5,258 bases of DNA from Lachnospiraceae bacterium (lineage in GTDB: Bacteria > Bacillota > Clostridia > Lachnospirales > Lachnospiraceae), in contig JAJPYH010000311.1 of the NCBI GenBank assembly GCA_021205045.1, forward strand, positions 1 to 5,258, read 5' to 3'. How positions within the stretch are numbered: the stretch's first letter is position 1; each line of letters starts with the position of its first letter. The notes beneath the pieces are model-generated. The model was not told the DNA's origin and searched no databases. It saw nothing but the letters and a program-made list of their open reading frames with translations. Shown one piece after another: positions 1-5,258 of the stretch. The position numbers were made by a program, and so were the translations under genes.

Positions 1-66
1 CTGGCATAAAATCAAATGAAGGTATAGCCAGTTAATTATTATTCGATGTACTAGAGGTATCTTTTT

Positions 67-95
67 TAGTCAACTCCCTCTTTACCTTGTATTAT
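67..95 (+). promoter_or_regulatory. Candidate sigma-A promoter for the tetR-antiporter unit
   Basis: TAGTCA (67-72, 4 of 6 matches to the -35 consensus) lies exactly 17 bp before TATTAT (90-95, 5 of 6 matches to the -10 consensus). Transcription would start near 102, giving a leader of about 220 nt before the regulator's start codon. The fit is reasonable but not strong, and the AT-rich context raises the chance of a coincidental match. Confidence 0.4.
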
Positions 96-106
96 ACAGG
101 AAGCTC

Positions 107-130
107 TTTTGCACAACATCTGTTGCAAAA
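107..130. promoter_or_regulatory. Candidate operator: 24-bp inverted repeat
   Basis: Two perfect 7-bp arms, TTTTGCA (107-113) and TGCAAAA (124-130), flank a 10-bp centre with partial symmetry of its own. The size and symmetry suit a site for a dimeric TetR-family repressor. It sits about 5-28 bp after the start predicted from the promoter at 67-95, where a bound repressor would block early transcription. Autoregulation by the neighbouring TetR-type protein is an inference. The same bases could fold as an RNA hairpin. Confidence 0.35.
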
Positions 131-173
131 TGTATGGTAACACCGCGGATTTCATTCATCAAGCCACAATTTC

Positions 174-272
174 CGACATTTGTCGCATTTTTGAGACCGG
201 TCTCTTGTATTTTTGTGACAACTGTTGTAGACTACGTTTCTGGAAACCGGAGCATCTCAAAACAGGGGATGC
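174..272. promoter_or_regulatory. Palindrome-rich leader segment
   Basis: Five short inverted repeats follow one another: CGACATTTGTCG (174-185, 5-bp arms), GAGACCGGTCTC (193-204, perfect 12-bp palindrome), ACAACTGTTGT (218-228, 5-bp arms), GTTTCTGGAAAC (236-247, 5-bp arms) and a 7-bp stem with one G-T pair (252-258 with 266-272, loop of 7). They could be protein-binding sites or successive hairpins in the 5' leader of the regulator mRNA. I do not recognise a known riboswitch or leader family. Confidence 0.3.
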
Positions 273-301
273 GATCCGTTCACACCCATTCATCATTCCA
301 A

Positions 302-309
302 AAAGGAGG
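302..309 (+). promoter_or_regulatory. Ribosome binding site that fixes the TetR start
   Basis: AAAGGAGG lies 12 nt before the ATG at 322. It is the only strong Shine-Dalgarno sequence in the region and decides this start over upstream in-frame starts at 109 (TTG) and 130 (ATG). Confidence 0.75.
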
Positions 310-321
310 AAGAAATACGCA

Positions 322-882
322 ATGAATAAGCATCCAAAAGTGACCGACGCGACACGGGAAGCCTTTGTGTCAGCCTTCTTTCTGCTCGCCGGGAAAAAGA
401 AAATCAGTCAGATTACCATCCGCGAAATCACGGACCTCGCCGGATATAACCGCACGACCTTTTACCGCTATTTTGAAGATGTCTATGCCCTGATCGAATA
501 CAGTGAAAATGAACTTATGGAAAACATACGTAAGGCAATTGAAAAACAGAGCACGGCAGGACAACTCAACGAAAGCCAGTTTTTCAGGACACTGATTCAA
601 TGCTTCCATGAGAATAAAAACCGGATTTCCGTTCTTCTGTCTGAGGAAAACCGCGCGCATTTTTTAAGAAGAATTTCCGAAAATGTGACAGATACCCTTT
701 ATCGGAAAGAGAACGACACACCAAAGAAAAAGGTCATCCGGGATATCTATTTTTTCGGAATCTTTTACGCGATCAGCATCAATCTGCAAAGTCAGAATGT
801 TCTGTCAGACGAAGACCTGCTCGATATCATCCGTAAAATGTTCGACAGCTGGTACCGGCCGGAGATGATGGGCAATGGATAA
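322..882 (+). CDS. TetR/AcrR family transcriptional regulator
   Basis: This is a 186-residue DNA-binding regulator, normal in size for TetR-type repressors. The N-terminal helix-turn-helix is clear: residues about 8-60 include ITIREITDLAGYNRTTFYRYF (about 31-51), and the GYNRTTFYRYF part is the family's recognition-helix signature. The C-terminal half (about 65-186) is a helical ligand-binding and dimerisation domain with no sequence feature that reveals the ligand. The start at 322 is chosen for its strong ribosome binding site and because homology-like sequence begins there. The gene ends 64 bp before the antiporter gene on the same strand, so it probably represses that transporter and itself; inverted repeats at 107-272 are candidate operators. 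The family is near certain; the target and ligand are inferred or unknown. Confidence 0.93.
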   Translation: MNKHPKVTDATREAFVSAFFLLAGKKKISQITIREITDLAGYNRTTFYRYFEDVYALIEYSENELMENIRKAIEKQSTAGQLNESQFFRTLIQCFHENKNRISVLLSEENRAHFLRRISENVTDTLYRKENDTPKKKVIRDIYFFGIFYAISINLQSQNVLSDEDLLDIIRKMFDSWYRPEMMGNG

Positions 883-927
883 AATATAGGATATGAACAA
901 CTGGTAAGAATTAAAAAAATGAGATAC

Positions 928-935
928 AGGAGGTG
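928..935 (+). promoter_or_regulatory. Ribosome binding site of the antiporter gene
   Basis: AGGAGGTG is a full match to the anti-Shine-Dalgarno core and lies 11 nt before the ATG at 947, slightly longer than ideal. It supports this start over any internal methionine. Confidence 0.75.
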
Positions 936-946
936 GAGAATACGAT

Positions 947-2272
947 ATGGTTTATACTTTGTTATCTCTTTCAGTCGCCGCGTTTGCGGGTCTTTTGATG
1001 ACCCGTGTTTTAAAGCCCTTAAAATTACCGTCCGTCACCGCTTATCTGATTGCAGGCGTTTTGGTCGGTCCGTACTGCCTGGGGCGTCTGGGCATAGAAG
1101 GACTGGGATTTGTCACCATGGACAGCGTCAACGATCTGGATGTAATTTCCGATGTAGCCCTCGGCTTTATTGCGTTTGCCATCGGCAATGAATTTCGCCT
1201 GACCCAACTGAAAAAGACCGGGAAACAGGCAACCGTCATTGGGATTACACAGGCTCTTATGGCAACCATTTTAGTTGATATCGCGCTTTTACTCGTTTCC
1301 ATGGCAGCCAACGGAAAACTGACGGCGGCGCAGGCTATCACCCTTGGTGCCATCGCGACGGCCACCGCACCGGCGGCGACCCTGATGGTGGTGCGTCAAT
1401 ATAAGGCGAGGGGCCCACTGGTTGACCTTCTGCTGCCGATTGTCGCCTTAGACGACGCGGTGGGACTGGTAGTATTTGCGGTCAGTTTCGGCATCGCACA
1501 GGCAATGGTGACCGGTTCCTACAACCTGATTTCCATTATCATCAATCCGTTGCTGGAAATTATTCTGTCCCTGGCTCTCGGTGCATTGATGGGGTGGCTG
1601 CTCACACAGCTGGAAAAACTGTTTAACTCCAATTCCAACCGCCTGACGCTGTCCATTACCTTCGTCCTTCTGACCACGGCCCTGTCCATGCTCGAGTTTG
1701 ACATTGGTCCTATTACCATCAGCTTTTCCTCTCTGCTGGTGTGCATGATGCTGGGTACTGTATTCTGTAATCTCTGCCCTCTGTCACATGAAATTATGGC
1801 GAGAACGGACAGCTGGACCAATCCGCTTTTTGCGGCTTTCTTTGTCATTTCCGGTGCGCAGCTGGAGCTGGATGTTTTTCTGGACGGAACCATCGTGCTG
1901 ATTGGCCTCGTATATATCCTGACCCGTTCCGCCGGCAAATACATCGGCGCTTTTGTTTCCGCCAAAGCGACACACTGCAGCGATACCATCTGTAAATACC
2001 TGGGCATTACGCTTCTGCCGCAGGCAGGCGTCGCGCTGGGCATGTGTGTCACAGCACAGCAGCTGGGTGAGCAGGGAGAACTGATCCGCAACATCACCCT
2101 TTTTGCCATTCTGGTCTATGAGCTTGTGGGGCCGATGCTGGCAAAAGCTTCCCTGACAAAGGCCGGAGAGATCCAGCCCATGAGCGAGGAGGTGAAAAAC
2201 CGCCGTCAGGCAAAGCTGAAAGACATAAATGACACGCCCTATGAAAGGCACGAAAAGCCAAGACACTTATAA
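947..2272 (+). CDS. Cation:proton antiporter, CPA2 / Na_H_Exchanger type
   Basis: This 441-residue integral membrane protein has about 12-13 hydrophobic segments and is expected to exchange Na+ or K+ for protons across the cytoplasmic membrane. The first helices carry the family motif LPSVTAYLIAGVLVGP (27-42). Residues 136-150 (ATATAPAATLMVVRQ) followed by ALDDA (167-171) form the core; Asp169-Asp170 match the paired aspartates of electrogenic antiporters such as NapA. A later TRSAGKYIG stretch (326-334) holds a Lys331 that may be the ion-bridging lysine of that group. The end is a short charged cytoplasmic tail (about 407-441) without the RCK/TrkA-N domain of KefB/KefC, so regulation by bound nucleotide or glutathione is not expected. 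It follows a TetR-type gene and is likely co-transcribed with it. The family is certain; ion specificity cannot be read from sequence. Confidence 0.93.
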   Translation: MVYTLLSLSVAAFAGLLMTRVLKPLKLPSVTAYLIAGVLVGPYCLGRLGIEGLGFVTMDSVNDLDVISDVALGFIAFAIGNEFRLTQLKKTGKQATVIGITQALMATILVDIALLLVSMAANGKLTAAQAITLGAIATATAPAATLMVVRQYKARGPLVDLLLPIVALDDAVGLVVFAVSFGIAQAMVTGSYNLISIIINPLLEIILSLALGALMGWLLTQLEKLFNSNSNRLTLSITFVLLTTALSMLEFDIGPITISFSSLLVCMMLGTVFCNLCPLSHEIMARTDSWTNPLFAAFFVISGAQLELDVFLDGTIVLIGLVYILTRSAGKYIGAFVSAKATHCSDTICKYLGITLLPQAGVALGMCVTAQQLGEQGELIRNITLFAILVYELVGPMLAKASLTKAGEIQPMSEEVKNRRQAKLKDINDTPYERHEKPRHL

Positions 2273-2327
2273 AATAATTTTCATCAAAATTTCAGAATTC
2301 AATGCGACATTTCGGACCCCGTTGTTG

Positions 2328-2356
2328 TTGTAACCAAACCTGTTCAATGATAGTAT
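2328..2356 (+). promoter_or_regulatory. Weak candidate promoter for the kinase-like gene
   Basis: TTGTAA (2328-2333) and TAGTAT (2351-2356) are 17 bp apart and each match consensus at 4 of 6 positions. Transcription would start near 2363, about 120 nt before the kinase-like gene. The 213-bp gap after the antiporter makes a separate promoter plausible, but no clear terminator separates the genes and this match could be chance. Confidence 0.25.
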
Positions 2357-2369
2357 AAAAGCAACCAGA

Positions 2370-2402
2370 TCAGGGCGACGGATCGACTTGTCAGGGCCTG
2401 AT
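2370..2402. repeat. Direct repeat TCAGGGC with 21-bp period, inside a hairpin
   Basis: TCAGGGC occurs at 2370-2376 and 2391-2397, exactly 21 bp (two helical turns) apart. The same stretch has inverted arms ATCAGG (2369-2374) and CCTGAT (2397-2402), with a smaller GAC/GTC pair inside. It lies just downstream of the weak candidate promoter at 2328-2356, so it could be an operator or an RNA hairpin. Function is unproven. Confidence 0.3.
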
Positions 2403-2485
2403 GTCATTACCATGAAGCAGGCTGTTACTCTGCAAAATATCAGGAAGAACACGAAGGCAGACAGCAGCCGGAAGGGAGATACCAC

Positions 2486-3103
2486 ATGAAAAATATTATC
2501 ACGATCAGCCGGGAGCTGGGCAGCGGAGGACGCACGATAGGGAAGCTGGTAGCGGAGCGTAAAAATATTCCTTATTATGACAGAGAATTAATCGACGAAG
2601 CTGCCAAGCTGTCCGGGGTTCCGGCAGAATACATTGAAAAGTCGGATCAGAAAATCACCAACAGCCTTCTTTATAACCTGGCCATGGGAACCAGCTATGG
2701 CTACGGTATGCTGGAGGAAGCCAGCGGGCAGCCGCTTCCTTTAACCACACAGGTTTTCTGCGCGCAGCAGGAAATTATCAGAAATTACGCGAATGCCGGA
2801 AGCTGCGTCATTGTAGGCAGGTGTGCGGACTACATACTCAGAGATCGGAACGATGTTCTTCGCGTCTTTATCTATTCGGATATGGAAAAACGTGTTGAGC
2901 ACAGTGTGAAAGAGTATGGAATGTCGGAAACAACCGCGCGAAGCGAAATTGCCCGTTCCGACAAAGAGCGCGCCCGTCATTACAGTATGTTTACCGACAA
3001 AGACTGGGGCGACCGGAAAAATTATGACCTTTTGTTGAACAGCGGCGCATTGGGCTACGAAGCCTGTGCCAGGATCATCTGCTCTTGTATGGAAAAAATA
3101 TAA
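2486..3103 (+). CDS. Cytidylate kinase-like family protein
   Basis: This 205-residue cytoplasmic P-loop protein belongs to the cytidylate-kinase-like family (Cytidylate_kin2), whose physiological substrate is generally unknown. It opens with ITISRELGSGGRTIGKLVAE (5-24), the family's glycine-rich nucleotide loop; the usual Walker A GK[ST] is replaced by GGRTIG. Next come YYDRELIDEAA (30-40), VIVGRCADYIL (108-118), and a C-terminal block with DKERARHY (159-166), the WGDRKNYDLLLNS stretch (174-186) and a helical end. All family blocks are present and the length is typical, so it appears intact. AAGGGAG (2472-2478), 7 nt before the ATG, supports this start. It follows the antiporter by 213 bp on the same strand and is followed by a terminator, so it closes the transcription unit. 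It is not the housekeeping Cmk, which differs in motifs; actual CMP kinase activity is uncertain. Confidence 0.9.
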   Translation: MKNIITISRELGSGGRTIGKLVAERKNIPYYDRELIDEAAKLSGVPAEYIEKSDQKITNSLLYNLAMGTSYGYGMLEEASGQPLPLTTQVFCAQQEIIRNYANAGSCVIVGRCADYILRDRNDVLRVFIYSDMEKRVEHSVKEYGMSETTARSEIARSDKERARHYSMFTDKDWGDRKNYDLLLNSGALGYEACARIICSCMEKI

Positions 3104-3167
3104 AGAAGCTCTGTTGCCCGGATAAACAAGAGTAAAGCCGAAAAATAAAAGAGCTGCATTTTGTAGT

Positions 3168-3227
3168 AATACCCCTGTGATAGTCTTCTGGATTTCATCC
3201 GGAATTTCTGTCGCAGGGGTATTTCTT
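3168..3227 (+). terminator. Two-part hairpin terminator after the kinase-like gene
   Basis: An outer stem pairs AATACCCCTGTG (3168-3179) with CGCAGGGGTATT (3212-3223): 12 pairs, one of them G-T. Inside it an inner stem pairs TTCTGGAT (3186-3193) with ATCCGGAA (3197-3204), one G-T pair, around a three-base loop. A short T-rich tail (TATTTCTT) follows. It lies 65 bp after the kinase stop codon, in the right place for a Rho-independent terminator. The interrupted T-run makes its strength uncertain. Confidence 0.7.
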
Positions 3228-3323
3228 CGCCTGTAAAAAGGACTTTGCCCTATCAGAGTATAGCTCCATTCATCGCAAACGCATCTCTTATGAACCGTAC
3301 AACACTTGCACAAAGATCGTCGG

Positions 3324-3353
3324 TTGATGAACGCTGGTCAAAAATGCTATAAT
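3324..3353 (+). promoter_or_regulatory. Extended -10 promoter of the SDR gene
   Basis: A perfect TATAAT (3348-3353) is preceded by TG at 3345-3346, forming an extended -10 element. TTGATG (3324-3329, 4 of 6 matches) is 18 bp upstream. Transcription would begin near 3360, leaving a leader of about 22 nt before the ATG at 3382. This is the best promoter in the window. The rest of the 3104-3363 gap, apart from the terminator at 3168-3227, shows nothing I can name. Confidence 0.75.
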
Positions 3354-3368
3354 AAATCAACTTATGGA

Positions 3369-3375
3369 AGGAAGG
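3369..3375 (+). promoter_or_regulatory. Ribosome binding site that fixes the SDR start
   Basis: AGGAAGG lies 6 nt before the ATG at 3382. The in-frame ATG at 3364 would overlap this site and lie only about 4 nt after the predicted transcription start, so 3382 is the more likely start. Confidence 0.7.
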
Positions 3376-3381
3376 TTCTTT

Positions 3382-4293
3382 ATGAGCTGGTCATTGAAGG
3401 ATATACCGGATCTTTCCGGTAAGGTGATGATTGTGACCGGAGCCAACAGCGGCCTCGGTTTTGAAACAACAAAGGAGCTTGCCCGTAAAGGTGCCAGGGT
3501 TGTGATGGCCTGCCGGAATCCCCGGAAAGCGGACGCCGCCAGGAAAAAGATTATAGATGAGATACCGGATGCCAATCTGGATGTCATGCTTTTGGACCTT
3601 GCCAGCCAGAAAAGTGTCGCTGATTTTGCAGATGCATTTCTGGAAAAATACGAAAGGCTCGATACCCTTGTCAATAACGCGGGAATTATGGCCGCTCCTT
3701 ATTCGGAAACGGTTGACGGGTTTGAAAATCATTTCGCCACAAACTATCTCGGACATTTTGCGCTGACCGCAAGACTGTTTTGTCTGCTGGAAGCGGCACC
3801 TGGGGCAAGGGTTGTCCGTGTCAGCAGTCTGGCCTACTTTTTGGGAAATAAAATCAATTTCGATAATCTGTACTATAAAAACAGGAAAGGGTACGGCAAG
3901 TGGAGGGCATACGGGCGCTCTAAAATGGAAATGCTGCTGTTTGCTTATGAAATGCAGCGCCGCCTGACTGCGGCAGGGAAATCCACAATCGCGCTCGCCG
4001 CGCATCCCGGATTTGCACAGACAAATATAATGCCTGCACAGGCGAAAAACGCTGTTTCCAGGAGGCTGTTAACCCTGCTTTCCTATACCTTAAAGCCTAC
4101 GATCTACGGCGCCATGCCGCTTATCCGCGCGGCTACGGATCAATCGGTCAGGGGAGGAGAGTATTTCGGGCCGTCAAAGGACAGGATGCCGGACGTGGTA
4201 CAATCCAATAAGTCTTCCCACAATCTGGAGACTGCGCGAAGGCTCTGGGAAGTCTCAGAAGAACTGACTGGGCTTCATTATCTGGATGATTGA
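3382..4293 (+). CDS. Short-chain dehydrogenase/reductase, retinol-dehydrogenase-like
   Basis: This 303-residue cytoplasmic NAD(P)-dependent oxidoreductase has a Rossmann fold. All classical SDR motifs are visible: TGANSGLG (19-26) for the cofactor, Arg45 in ACRNP at the end of the second strand (suggesting NADP(H) preference), LDL (71-73), NNAG (98-101), Asn121 in FATNYLGHF, the catalytic serine at 148 or 149 in VRVSS, the YGRSK active site (Tyr177, Lys181) and HPG (208-210) followed by Thr214. The pattern ACRNP, NYLGHF, VRVSSLA and HPG resembles the retinol dehydrogenase/WWOX/protochlorophyllide-reductase-like branch; the substrate cannot be told from sequence. The protein is slightly longer than a classical SDR (about 250), with the extra length after 220, typical of this branch. 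It has its own promoter and terminator and is probably monocistronic. Confidence 0.93.
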   Translation: MSWSLKDIPDLSGKVMIVTGANSGLGFETTKELARKGARVVMACRNPRKADAARKKIIDEIPDANLDVMLLDLASQKSVADFADAFLEKYERLDTLVNNAGIMAAPYSETVDGFENHFATNYLGHFALTARLFCLLEAAPGARVVRVSSLAYFLGNKINFDNLYYKNRKGYGKWRAYGRSKMEMLLFAYEMQRRLTAAGKSTIALAAHPGFAQTNIMPAQAKNAVSRRLLTLLSYTLKPTIYGAMPLIRAATDQSVRGGEYFGPSKDRMPDVVQSNKSSHNLETARRLWEVSEELTGLHYLDD

Positions 4294-4304
4294 AACTGAA
4301 TTGT

Positions 4305-4366
4305 AAAAAGACCCCTGCGGAAGAATCCGGAACATTACCCGGGAATCACCTGCAGAGGTCTTTTTT
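4305..4366. terminator. Bidirectional terminator between convergent genes
   Basis: AAAAAGACCCCTGCGG (4305-4320) pairs with the reverse complement around 4349-4365 (CCTGCAGAGGTCTTTTT), with one C-A mismatch and one bulged T. GC-rich bases in between (TCCGG, CCCGGGA) can add an inner stem. On the plus strand it ends in TTTTTT (4361-4366), 12 bp after the SDR stop codon begins the region; on the minus strand the A-run at 4305-4309 reads as TTTTT. It can therefore end transcription both from the SDR gene and from the ferredoxin gene, whose stop is at 4417. Confidence 0.85.
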
Positions 4367-4416
4367 CAAAAATGTCATATCACGGTTTTCTATATTTTCC
4401 AGCGGATCAGCCAGTC

Positions 4417-5258
4417 CTACGCTTCATCCGCTCCGCTGCCACAACTGTTTTTCTTCCCACGGCAGCATTTCTTCATCATCTTCCACAACCCGGCAGCAAC
4501 ACCGACAATAATAAGTGTTGTGCCTACTGCGATAAACGTGCTGTGTTCCTTCTTGAACTTCCGAAGTTCCTCTTCGTCCATCTTACAAATCTTACACATA
4601 CTGTTTCGCCTTCTTTCTTTCACACATGTTTCTTCCACATGGAATTCCGATTGCATCATATCATCCAGGGTGACGTTCGGATTTTGATAGCGTCTGCGCT
4701 TTTCCGGTACATTCGGATGACGGATGGCCCTGTTTGGACACCACATGATGCAGGCCATGCACTGCTGGCAGTCGTGGCCCCAGACCGGACCGTTTTCAGT
4801 CATATGGATGTTATTGTTTTTACAGAGTTTCTCACAGATGCCGCACTGTGTACAGGCATCAGTGGTATAGAAGCCGCCCTCAACAGAGTCCCGGTCAACC
4901 CCCAGCAGCTTCTTATTGCCAGTCGCTGATACCCACGAAAGGAACTTGCGGTTGACGCCCTTTCGGTTTTTAGTGGGCGCATCCGATTGGATTTTCTCCG
5001 CGATTTTGACAGAAGCTTCGGCTTCATGATTCAGATAGATACGATTGATCCAGTCCGGCATGGGAGAAAATCCCACAATGTGATTGGGCGGCATAGGTAA
5101 CATAAAGGTCTGAACCGCAAAGTCTGTTTTCGGCTGCAGAATTGCTTTCAGATCGATGCAGACATAACCGTCATAGCCGCCGCAGGTGGCAAGAATAAAG
5201 ATCTTCTGCTGTCTGGAGCAGCGGAGTTTTTCACATACCTCCTTCACCACTCTCGGCG
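4417..5258 (-). CDS. EFR1-type flavodoxin/2x[4Fe-4S] ferredoxin, 5'-partial, with C-terminal membrane extension
   Basis: The reading frame is open at the right edge of the window, so the N-terminus is missing; the GTG at 5250 is not a convincing start. Residues are counted from that GTG. The visible part begins in a flavodoxin-like domain (KIFILATCGGYDGY, 16-29), so its FMN-binding start (usually near residue 10 of the protein) lies outside. Two [4Fe-4S] clusters follow: C133-x2-C136-x2-C139-x3-C143 and C161-x2-C164-x2-C167-x3-C171-P. The protein is expected to carry electrons from flavin to clusters in anaerobic metabolism; partners are unknown. EFR1 proteins normally stop shortly after the NPNVTLDDM region (190-198). 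Here about 77 further residues include a hydrophobic segment (238-256) and a basic, Cys-rich tail (257-277). Methionine 218 (codon 4599-4597) has an upstream GAAGG and could start a separate 60-residue protein. Confidence 0.87.
   Translation of the reverse strand, partial: PRVVKEVCEKLRCSRQQKIFILATCGGYDGYVCIDLKAILQPKTDFAVQTFMLPMPPNHIVGFSPMPDWINRIYLNHEAEASVKIAEKIQSDAPTKNRKGVNRKFLSWVSATGNKKLLGVDRDSVEGGFYTTDACTQCGICEKLCKNNNIHMTENGPVWGHDCQQCMACIMWCPNRAIRHPNVPEKRRRYQNPNVTLDDMMQSEFHVEETCVKERRRNSMCKICKMDEEELRKFKKEHSTFIAVGTTLIIVGVAAGLWKMMKKCCRGKKNSCGSGADEA

Larger units (their letters stand above)
1..321. other. Non-coding region upstream of the TetR-type gene
   Basis: I see no supportable gene here. 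The regulator's reading frame stays open back to a TTG at 109, but the translated stretch resembles no protein family, has no ribosome binding site and is Cys/Phe/Arg-rich in a way that looks non-coding. The region instead holds a candidate promoter (67-95), a 24-bp inverted repeat (107-130) and several short palindromes between 174 and 272. Positions 1-31 can form a small hairpin (CTGGCATA pairing with TATaGCCAG, one bulge) followed by an AT-rich stretch. This could be the end of an upstream transcript, but it is weak. Confidence 0.6.

Noticed and set aside
48..67. Small imperfect stem (TAC/GTA) followed by TTTTTT as an upstream terminator
   Set aside because: The stem is only about five pairs with a bulge, too weak to support even with the T-run.
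109..321. Upstream in-frame extension of the TetR-type protein from a TTG at 109
   Set aside because: No ribosome binding site, no family-like sequence, and a strong Shine-Dalgarno directly before the ATG at 322.
134..325. 63-residue plus-strand reading frame in the leader
   Set aside because: No ribosome binding site before its ATG and no recognisable protein features; it overlaps the palindrome-rich region and ends inside the start of the regulator gene.
2276..2291. AATTTT-CATC-AAAATT hairpin after the antiporter as a terminator
   Set aside because: The stem is made only of A-T pairs and no T-run follows, so it would be too weak to terminate transcription.
2267..2485. 72-residue minus-strand frame with a hydrophobic N-terminus filling the antiporter-kinase gap
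   Set aside because: Starts at a GTG with no Shine-Dalgarno and no promoter, runs into the antiporter's last codons and resembles no known family; the hydrophobic start can arise by chance.
2741..3313. 190-residue minus-strand frame over the kinase-like gene
   Set aside because: It is antisense to conserved kinase-family blocks and to the terminator hairpin; no start signals are present.
3364..3381. Alternative SDR start at the ATG at 3364
   Set aside because: It would overlap the ribosome binding site for 3382 and sit about 4 nt from the predicted transcription start, with no Shine-Dalgarno of its own.
4372..4929. 185-residue plus-strand frame opposite the ferredoxin gene
   Set aside because: The minus strand here encodes two clear [4Fe-4S] cysteine motifs; the plus-strand frame is their antisense shadow.

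Overview
The window looks like chromosomal DNA of an anaerobic, probably gut-associated, member of the Firmicutes (Clostridia, Lachnospiraceae-like). The signs are mid-range base composition, strong AGGAGG-type ribosome binding sites, a cytidylate-kinase-like protein, and an EFR1-type flavodoxin/ferredoxin protein, a kind typical of gut Clostridia. This assignment is an inference; no rRNA or tRNA marker is present.

Layout, left to right. Positions 1-321 hold no convincing gene. They contain a candidate promoter, a 24-bp inverted repeat just downstream of the expected transcription start, and a run of short palindromes in what would be a leader of about 200 nt. A TetR/AcrR-type repressor gene (322-882, +) follows, then, 64 bp later, a CPA2-type cation:proton antiporter gene (947-2272, +). 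The two probably form a regulator-transporter operon. After a 213-bp gap comes a cytidylate-kinase-like P-loop protein (2486-3103, +), closed by a two-part hairpin terminator (3168-3227).

A separate unit starts at an extended -10 promoter (3324-3353) and encodes a short-chain dehydrogenase/reductase of the retinol-dehydrogenase-like kind (3382-4293, +). It runs convergently into a 2x[4Fe-4S] flavodoxin-ferredoxin gene on the minus strand (4417-5258, N-terminus outside the window). A hairpin with T-runs on both strands (4305-4366) appears to terminate both transcripts.

The transporter and its regulator suggest ion or pH homeostasis or an efflux-type stress response. The SDR and ferredoxin are both redox proteins, but convergent orientation gives no evidence of joint function. 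I see no mobile element, CRISPR array, phage gene or RNA gene. The most unusual items are the palindrome-dense leader ahead of the TetR gene and the ferredoxin's in-frame C-terminal extension, which looks like a complete small membrane protein with its own possible start site.
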